A stretch of 64,000 bases of DNA. Source: Deinobacterium chartae. GTDB taxonomy: Bacteria; Deinococcota; Deinococci; Deinococcales; Deinococcaceae. The position numbers and the translations under genes are program-made. The notes below the pieces were generated by a model, which did not search any database, had not been told where the DNA came from, and saw nothing but the letters and a program-made list of their open reading frames with translations. The stretch is taken from the NCBI RefSeq assembly GCF_014202645.1, contig NZ_JACHHG010000008.1:62001-126000 (forward strand). Reading direction: 5' to 3'. Shown here in pieces: positions 59,016 through 64,000 of this stretch. How positions within the stretch are numbered: position 1 is the stretch's first letter; each line of letters begins with the position of its first letter.

Positions 59016-59684
59016 ATGGAACAGACCATCTTGATTATCGAAGACAACGCCGATATCACCCGCGTGGTGCAGTACGAACTCGAGCAGGCCGGTTACCGGG
59101 TCCTGAGCGCTCCGGACGGCGTCTCGGGCCTGACCAGCGCGCGCGAGAACAACCCGGATCTGGTCATCTTGGACCTGGGCCTGCCCGATTTTGACGGCGC
59201 GGAAATCGCCCGCCGCCTGCGCAAGACCTCTGCGGTACCGATCATCATCCTCACCGCCATGGACGCGGTAGACCGCAAGGTCAACCTGCTCGAGGCCGGC
59301 GCGGACGACTACCTCACCAAACCGTTCCACCCCGAGGAACTGGTGGCCCGGGTGCGGGTGCAGCTTCGCCACCAACAGCACGGCGAGGTCATTTCGATCG
59401 GCCAGCTCGAGATTCACCCGCAGAAGCGGCTGTGTCACTTTAACGGCCACGAGGTGCGACTTTCCCCCAAGGAGTTTGACCTGCTGACCTTCCTGGCCCG
59501 CCAGCCCGGGCGCGTGTACTCGCGCGAGGAGATCGAGCGCGAGGTGTGGAACGGCGAGCTGCCCTCGAACTCGAACGTGGTGGACGTTCACATGGCCAAC
59601 ATGCGCGCCAAGCTGCGCGATCTCGACGGTTACGGATTGATTCGCACGGTGCGGGGTATCGGTTACGCCCTCAAGACCCCCTGA
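59016..59684 (+). CDS. OmpR/PhoB-family response regulator
   Basis: 222 residues. The receiver domain is complete: E9-D10 acidic pair, phospho-acceptor D53 in V-I-L-D-L-G-L-P, T80 and K102 in Y-L-T-K-P-F. The winged-helix Trans_Reg_C domain (about 128-220) has F-D-L-L-T-F-L-A-R-Q-P-G-R-V-Y-S-R and R-T-V-R-G-I-G-Y. With the histidine kinase gene at 59774 it forms a two-component system. Resembles the D. radiodurans DrRRA response regulator in general type (OmpR-like, long radioresistance link), but this cannot be decided by eye. ATG 59016 has AGGTG in front. Confidence 0.9.
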   Translation: MEQTILIIEDNADITRVVQYELEQAGYRVLSAPDGVSGLTSARENNPDLVILDLGLPDFDGAEIARRLRKTSAVPIIILTAMDAVDRKVNLLEAGADDYLTKPFHPEELVARVRVQLRHQQHGEVISIGQLEIHPQKRLCHFNGHEVRLSPKEFDLLTFLARQPGRVYSREEIEREVWNGELPSNSNVVDVHMANMRAKLRDLDGYGLIRTVRGIGYALKTP

Positions 59685-59729
59685 TCCGGTTCCATCCGTG
59701 GTTCCGGTAATCCCCCCTCTGCGGTACGG

Positions 59730-59758
59730 GGCGGGGCCGAGTATTGCTCGGCCCCGCC
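59730..59758 (+). terminator. Hairpin between the response regulator and kinase
   Basis: GGCGGGGCCGAG, loop TATTG, and complement, 46 bp beyond the regulator stop. T-run weak. The kinase is probably also transcribed by read-through. Confidence 0.6.
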
Positions 59759-59773
59759 AGACGGCGTTTTAGC

Positions 59774-61111
59774 ATGCGGCCAACCCTCAGCCTGCGCACC
59801 CGTATCGTCGTGCTGGTCAGCGTGCTGCTGCTGGGAACCGCCGTGATCGGCGGCTCCAGCATGTACGTCGCGCTGCTGCTCAAACTCAACCAGCGCGAGC
59901 GCGTGCAGCTTGAACAAGACGCCGCCCAGTTGGCCCAGCTCTACGCCGGGAACCAGGTGGGCGGTGACACCGTCACCGGAGGGGCACGGGTCGAGTTCTA
60001 CCGCCATGACGGTGAACGGGTCAAGGGCGGTCCACAAGCCCCCCTGCCCGCCGCCGAGGTGCGCGCAGCCCGCCTCGCACCCCGCACTCTGGAGATCAAC
60101 ATCGACGGCAGCCTGACCCTGGCCGCACTGCGCACCGTCGAGCTGGGCGCGGCCAGCAGCCCGCTGATCCTGGCGGTGCGCCGCGACGTGTCCTACATCC
60201 AGCAGACCGGACGCGAACTGCTGGGCATCCTGGGGCTCACCACCGCCCTTGTGCTCTTGGTGGCCCTCCCGGCGGTGTACCTAGTGACCCGCATCGGCTT
60301 GGAACCCCTGATCGACGTGGCCCAGCAGGCCCGGCGCATCGACGAGCGACGGCTCACCCCGGTGCAGTACCAGGGCCCCGAAGACGAGCTGGGCCTGCTG
60401 GTCAAGGCCCTCAACCGCACGGTCGCGCGGCTCGGCAGCGCCCTGCAGGCGCAGCGGGTATTCCTGGCCGAAACCAGCCACGAACTGCGCACCCCGCTGA
60501 CCGCCCTCGAGGGCTACCTGCGCCGCGCGCTGCGCGAGGCGGACGAGCAGCACAAGCCGCCGCTCGAGGACGCCGAGCGGGTGGCGCAAAGCATGACCCG
60601 GCTGGTCAACGACTTGCTGCAGCTCTCGCGCGGCGAACTGGTGCAGGACTTCACCCCGCACTACGTGGACATCGAGGGCCAGTTGCGCCAGCTCTCACGC
60701 GAGAATCCGGGTGTGACCTGCCAGGTGCACGGCGACCTGTCGCTGCTGGGCGATCCCGAACGGCTGATGCAGGTGTGGCGCAATCTGGTCAGCAACGCGC
60801 TGCGCGCCAGCGGCGACCCGCACATGGTGCGCCTCGAGGGTCGCCGAGCGGACGGCCACCTGGTCGTCGAGGTGATCGACCGGGGTCCGGGCATTCCCGA
60901 GCCGGACCGCGAGCGCATCTTCGAGAAGTTTTACAAGGGTGCGTCCAAGGGCGGAGCCGGGCTGGGCCTGACCATCGCCCGCCAGATCGTAGAGGCACAC
61001 CGCGGCCAGATCACCGTGCACGAAACGCCCGGAGGCGGCGCGACCTTCCGGGTGACCCTGCCGGCCCTCGAGGAGGAGGAAGAAACCGAACTGCCCGAAG
61101 CGATGGCCTGA
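59774..61111 (+). CDS. Sensor histidine kinase
   Basis: 445 residues from ATG 59774. Two membrane helices (about 10-33 and 140-163) bracket a roughly 110-residue extracytoplasmic sensor; then a HAMP linker, a dimerisation domain with the phosphorylated His236 in E-T-S-H-E-L-R-T-P-L-T-A, N-box W-R-N-L-V-S-N-A-L, G1 D-R-G-P-G-I-P, F box and G2 G-A-G-L-G-L-T-I-A-R. It would phosphorylate the 59016 regulator. The sensed signal cannot be inferred. The first in-frame TTG at 59744 lies inside the terminator hairpin and is rejected. Confidence 0.9.
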   Translation: MRPTLSLRTRIVVLVSVLLLGTAVIGGSSMYVALLLKLNQRERVQLEQDAAQLAQLYAGNQVGGDTVTGGARVEFYRHDGERVKGGPQAPLPAAEVRAARLAPRTLEINIDGSLTLAALRTVELGAASSPLILAVRRDVSYIQQTGRELLGILGLTTALVLLVALPAVYLVTRIGLEPLIDVAQQARRIDERRLTPVQYQGPEDELGLLVKALNRTVARLGSALQAQRVFLAETSHELRTPLTALEGYLRRALREADEQHKPPLEDAERVAQSMTRLVNDLLQLSRGELVQDFTPHYVDIEGQLRQLSRENPGVTCQVHGDLSLLGDPERLMQVWRNLVSNALRASGDPHMVRLEGRRADGHLVVEVIDRGPGIPEPDRERIFEKFYKGASKGGAGLGLTIARQIVEAHRGQITVHETPGGGATFRVTLPALEEEEETELPEAMA

Positions 61112-61125
61112 AGCGTTCAGGACCC

Positions 61126-61175
61126 GCGGCAAAGCTGCGAGGGAGCCCCTGTGGGCTCCCTCGCAGCTTTGCCGC
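61126..61175. terminator. 23-bp perfect hairpin between kinase and Fur-family gene
   Basis: GCGGCAAAGCTGCGAGGGAGCCC, loop CTGT, and exact complement. Convergent genes end on each side. The longest perfect stem in the window, without a T-run, and comparable to the one at 29944-29988. Confidence 0.7.
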
Positions 61176-61183
61176 GCAGGGTT

Positions 61184-61576
61184 TTACTGCCTGCGGCAGT
61201 CCTCGCAGGTTCCATGAAACTCCAGCAGCACGTCGTCGATGCTGAACCCTTGGGGCATGCGCGCCAGCAGGGCACGGAAGTCCGGAACGTCTCGCAGGTG
61301 CGTATCAAAGATACGGCCACATCCCCGGCACACCAGGTGGTAGTGATCTTCCTCGGTGCGGGCGTCGTAGCGCGTGGCCTCCCCCGCACTCTGGATGGTC
61401 ATCAGGTGCCCTTCTTGTACCAGCGCCTCGAGCGAGCGGTACACGGTACCCAGGCTGATGTTGGGGAGGACCTTGCGGACCTCGGCGTACACCCACGCGG
61501 CGTCCGGGTGGGTATCGGTGTTGCGCACCGCCTCGAGGACGGCCTGCCTTTGCTTGGTGAAACGCACGACGGCCAT
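61184..61576 (-). CDS. Fur-family metalloregulator (PerR/Fur-like)
   Basis: 130 residues. Winged helix with the R-F-T-K-Q-R-Q-A-V-L opening and L-G-T-V-Y-R-S-L-E-A-L recognition helix; two CxxC zinc sites (C83-x2-C86 and the C-terminal C-x2-C in G-T-C-E-D-C); regulatory-metal residues His78 and His80 in E-D-H-Y-H-L-V, with D77 before them. The H-Y-H sequence and short length fit PerR (peroxide sensor, Fe/Mn) as well as other Fur types, so metal preference is unsure. A perfect 12-bp palindrome lies across its promoter, suggesting autoregulation. It does not have target genes next to it. Confidence 0.85.
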   Translation of the reverse strand: MAVVRFTKQRQAVLEAVRNTDTHPDAAWVYAEVRKVLPNISLGTVYRSLEALVQEGHLMTIQSAGEATRYDARTEEDHYHLVCRGCGRIFDTHLRDVPDFRALLARMPQGFSIDDVLLEFHGTCEDCRRQ

Positions 61577-61577
61577 A

Positions 61578-61589
61578 ACTGTATACAGT
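61578..61589 (-). promoter_or_regulatory. Palindromic Fur/PerR-type box ACTGTATACAGT
   Basis: Perfect 12-bp palindrome immediately before ATG 61576. It overlaps TATACT (61591-61586 on the minus strand), so the bound regulator would block the -10. PerR boxes consist of A/T-rich inverted repeats; the match is by position and symmetry. Confidence 0.65.
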
Positions 61590-61680
61590 ATAGCTTAGCG
61601 GAGCACTCGGGATTTGTCTTGGGGCACATAGTTCCCCGTTGGGATCGGGAACCGGGCGGCTGCGTTGCCCGCCAAAACAA

Positions 61681-61715
61681 CGTGGGCCTGACAGGCATAT
61701 CCTGTCAGGCCCACG
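61681..61715 (-). terminator. 15-bp perfect terminator after the subtilase
   Basis: CGTGGGCCTGACAGG, loop CATAT, exact complement, 15 bp beyond the stop at 61730. On the minus strand TTGTTTTGG follows. Confidence 0.8.
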
Positions 61716-61729
61716 CAGCTCACCGGCCC

Positions 61730-64000
61730 TCAGTCCTGGGCGTTCTCGTTGTAAGACGCCACGCTCAGGCGGTAAGCGCCCGAACTACCCGCGCCGTAGG
61801 CACCCACCGCGACGTAGTAGGTTCCGGTTCCCGGCAGGGTCAGGTCCAGGGTGGAATCCTGGTTGTTGGCATCGTCGTTGAGCGCGATCACGTTACCGTT
61901 CGCGTCAAACACGGCCAGCAGCGTATCCGGCTTCCCGGCGCTGGCGACGTTCAGGTCCACCAGCAGGCGCTGACCGGCGTTCCCGCTGATGCGGTACACA
62001 TCCACGTCGTTATTCGCCCCCAGGCTGGCGTCCAGCGAGGTGCCCACCTGCAGGTCCTGGGCACCGGTCGTGTTCAGATTGGAGAAGTTTCCTCCGCTGA
62101 TCGTGGCGCTGCCGTTGGGTTCGGTTTCGTTGAAGGCCACCTGCCGGGTCAGGCTGACCGTGTAGGTGTTGAACGGATTCCCCGCGTTCTCGCTCTCGAC
62201 CCGGATGACGTAGTTCCCGGCCGAGGGCAGGCTGACCTCGATGGCCGCGTCGGTCGCACCCTGACGGTAGCTGCTGTTGGTCGCCACCACCGTACCGCCC
62301 GCCGTCAGCAGGGTCAGCTTGAGGTTGGCGCTGCCCGAGACCTTCTGGGCGTTGATGAACACCGTCTCGCCCTCGGCGCCGCTGAAGGTGTAGTGGTCCT
62401 GGTCTCCGCTCGGCAGCACGCCGGTCTCGAACCGGCCCATGCCGATGGGTGAGGCCTGCCCGGGCGCGTTGTTCGGTTCGTTGGGGTCCTCGGGAAGCTG
62501 CAGGTCAAACGGCACCAGATAACCCGTGCGGTCACCGGGCTGCAGGTTGATCGTCGCCCAGACCTTCTGCGGTTCACCACCGGCCACCGCCGTACGCGGA
62601 CCGGAGGCGTAGAGCTCGTACGTTCCCGCGTCGACCTCGGTGAACGCGGCCAGACCCGCCGGGTAAAGGGCGTCGCCGGTGGCCGACTGCGCGTACAACA
62701 GTTGACCGTTCTGAGCGCGCAGGGTCGCGCCGACCAGCGGGATGCCCACGCTGTTGTCCGAGTTCAGCACGAAGCGGAACTGAACCGTGACGCCCTTTTC
62801 GACCGTGTTGGCCGCGTCCTGCCCCGAGCGCGTCACCGCCGCATCGGTGCGCACGATCCCGTGCCCGTAGTCCTGGCTGAACGTCCCGCTCGGGTTGTGC
62901 GCCGTTCCCTCGAGGATGTGCCGGACCTGGGCCGGGGTCAGGTTGATCGCCCGAATCGAACCGTCCGGGTTCTTCTCTGCCGCTGCCTGCAGGATCAGGG
63001 CCACCGTGCCGGCGGTCGCCGGACTCGAGAACGACGTGCCGTTGATGTACTGGTACGTCGGCTCGTTGCGCTCCGCCGCCGCACCGGTCCGGCGCGCGGT
63101 CACCCAGATGTTCTCGCCCGGCGCGCCCACAGTGAGGTGGTTCCCCCGGTTGGAGAAGCCGGTGCGCTCGTTGCGCGGGGTGGTGGCCGCCACGTTGATC
63201 ACGCCGGGCACCCAGGCCGGACTGGCCGGGGCATTGGTCGGTGTGTTGCCCGCCGAGGTCACGAACACCACGCCTCTGCCCAGCACGTAGTCGATGCCTT
63301 CTTTTTGCAGCTGCGAATAGTTCTCTCCGCCGAACGAGTAGTTGATGACATCCACGTAGCCCTTACGGCCCGCCGGAGTGTCGGTGTCCCCGGTCGCTCC
63401 CGGAGCGATGCCGTCCGGACCGTTTACCGCGAACAGCCAGGTCAGGACCGAGTCCACCACCGTGGCCCCTGCAGGGTCGTGGGTAATGGTGAGCGGTACG
63501 ATGCCGGCCTCATACGCCACGCCCGCGCCCCCGATCCCGTTGTTGCCCACCGCGGCGGCCGTACCGGCCACGGGCGTACCGTGATCACCGATGCCGTCGT
63601 ACGGCGTGTCCGGGGTGATGAGCTGATCCTTGGGGGCATCGTAGCCGGGGTACACCATGTTCGCAGCCAGATCCGGGTGGGTGCGGTCGATGTCCTCGTC
63701 GGAAATGCCGATGCGGATGCCCTTGCCGGTCGCCGTGCTCCAGGCGTTCTTGACGCCCATGTTGTCCAGGAACCACTGCTTTCCGATCTGCGGGTCGTTC
63801 AGGTTCACCGCGCGCGCGCCCAGCGTGGGCTCCTGTGGCGAGTTGGCCTCCAGGCCGCTGTACTGCACCTTCGGTTTGGGCAGGAAGTAATTCGGCTCGG
63901 CGTAGCGCACGCCCTCCACCCGGGTCAGGGACTTGACGGCCTTCTGAACCGTTCCCCGGCGGGGCAGAGCGATCACGGCCGCGCGCAGGTGGCCGATTTC
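61730..64000 (-). CDS. Subtilisin-like S8 serine protease with PPC domains, N-terminus beyond right edge
   Basis: 757 codons are visible; the open frame runs to base 64000, so the signal peptide and prodomain start lie outside. The visible part begins near the end of a prodomain (V-E-G-V-R-Y-A-E-P-N-Y). The catalytic triad is recognisable: Asp in I-S-D-E-D-I-D-R-T-H-P-D, His in G-D-H-G-T-P-V-A-G-T, Ser in N-G-T-S-F-S-S-P, with V-T-S-A-G-N before the Ser. After the protease come an insert/beta domain and two pre-peptidase C-terminal (PPC) domains (each with D-V-D-V-Y/H-Y-T-F and Y-x-V-R-V/V-A-V-G), about residues 480-600 and 620-750. Secreted protease that degrades extracellular proteins; PPC domains help secretion and are often cleaved off. 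Confidence 0.92.
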   Translation of the reverse strand, partial: EIGHLRAAVIALPRRGTVQKAVKSLTRVEGVRYAEPNYFLPKPKVQYSGLEANSPQEPTLGARAVNLNDPQIGKQWFLDNMGVKNAWSTATGKGIRIGISDEDIDRTHPDLAANMVYPGYDAPKDQLITPDTPYDGIGDHGTPVAGTAAAVGNNGIGGAGVAYEAGIVPLTITHDPAGATVVDSVLTWLFAVNGPDGIAPGATGDTDTPAGRKGYVDVINYSFGGENYSQLQKEGIDYVLGRGVVFVTSAGNTPTNAPASPAWVPGVINVAATTPRNERTGFSNRGNHLTVGAPGENIWVTARRTGAAAERNEPTYQYINGTSFSSPATAGTVALILQAAAEKNPDGSIRAINLTPAQVRHILEGTAHNPSGTFSQDYGHGIVRTDAAVTRSGQDAANTVEKGVTVQFRFVLNSDNSVGIPLVGATLRAQNGQLLYAQSATGDALYPAGLAAFTEVDAGTYELYASGPRTAVAGGEPQKVWATINLQPGDRTGYLVPFDLQLPEDPNEPNNAPGQASPIGMGRFETGVLPSGDQDHYTFSGAEGETVFINAQKVSGSANLKLTLLTAGGTVVATNSSYRQGATDAAIEVSLPSAGNYVIRVESENAGNPFNTYTVSLTRQVAFNETEPNGSATISGGNFSNLNTTGAQDLQVGTSLDASLGANNDVDVYRISGNAGQRLLVDLNVASAGKPDTLLAVFDANGNVIALNDDANNQDSTLDLTLPGTGTYYVAVGAYGAGSSGAYRLSVASYNENAQD

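Overview
The window is GC-rich, gene-dense bacterial chromosome and looks like a member of the Deinococcota (Deinococcus or a close relative such as Deinobacterium). The reasons are the double-OB-fold single-stranded-DNA-binding protein in an rpsF-ssb-rpsR-rplI operon, an 889-residue Thermus-type PilF with three N-terminal GSPII domains, many apparently leaderless genes with a TANNNT element 5-8 nt before the start codon, a palindrome resembling the Deinococcus radiation/desiccation response motif at uvrB, and extreme use of the hexamer CTCGAG for Leu-Glu pairs. The species cannot be fixed from this sequence. I found no rRNA, tRNA, CRISPR array, insertion sequence or replication origin.

Layout. 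1-3.3 kb: a partial secreted protein, holB and a metallophosphoesterase (minus). 3.5-5.9 kb: an overlapping plus operon of a C26 amidotransferase, an unknown protein and hemW. 5.9-11.5 kb: a lipoprotein, an MFS carrier with an acetoacetate-decarboxylase-like protein, a RecQ-like helicase with a tudor-like tail, a small membrane protein and an amino-acid-type binding protein. 11.8-14.2 kb: a CmtR-like metal sensor overlapping an unusual CSC-motif P1B ATPase. 14.3-16.8 kb (minus): fused siroheme-decarboxylase-like protein, RidA and a PP2C phosphatase. 17-20.2 kb: a ugpBAE-like ABC importer without its ATPase. 20.3-23 kb: an acetyltransferase, a decayed acetyltransferase pseudogene, a GbsR-type regulator and a glycosyltransferase. 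23-24 kb: an iron-chelate binding protein. 24.5-29.9 kb: a complete branched-chain 2-oxoacid dehydrogenase set (E1alpha, E1beta, a small membrane protein, E2, E3).

30-36.4 kb: pyrD, a PQQ-type sugar dehydrogenase, DUF1802, lipoproteins, a secreted hydrolase, a DnaQ-like exonuclease and DUF2795. 36.5-41.7 kb: uvrB, a Yip1 membrane protein, an M42 peptidase and fabI. 41.8-46.9 kb: pgeF-yqeG-pilF-pilT. 47-50.9 kb: small acidic protein, rhodanese, SufE, PAP2 phosphatase, a phage-head-like small protein and a 61-residue protein, the most accessory-looking part. 51.1-53.8 kb: gmk and tkt. 53.8-54.6 kb: a gap with no supported gene. 54.6-57.7 kb: phosphoesterase and the rpsF operon. 57.8-61.6 kb: an atypical receiver-BTAD regulator, an OmpR-type regulator with its histidine kinase, and a PerR/Fur regulator. 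61.7-64 kb: a subtilase running off the right edge.

Genes that act together include HolB, SSB, UvrB, the RecQ-like helicase and the exonuclease (DNA replication and repair); the E1-E3 proteins (branched-chain keto acid oxidation feeding membrane lipids and CoA esters); PilF and PilT (extension and retraction of type IV pili, also used for DNA uptake); and rhodanese with SufE (sulfur transfer). No clear undescribed multi-gene system stands out. The most notable signals are the leaderless promoter grammar, the CTCGAG bias, the CSC-type ATPase with its CmtR-like sensor, the degenerate receiver-BTAD regulator and the candidate DNA-damage operator at uvrB.
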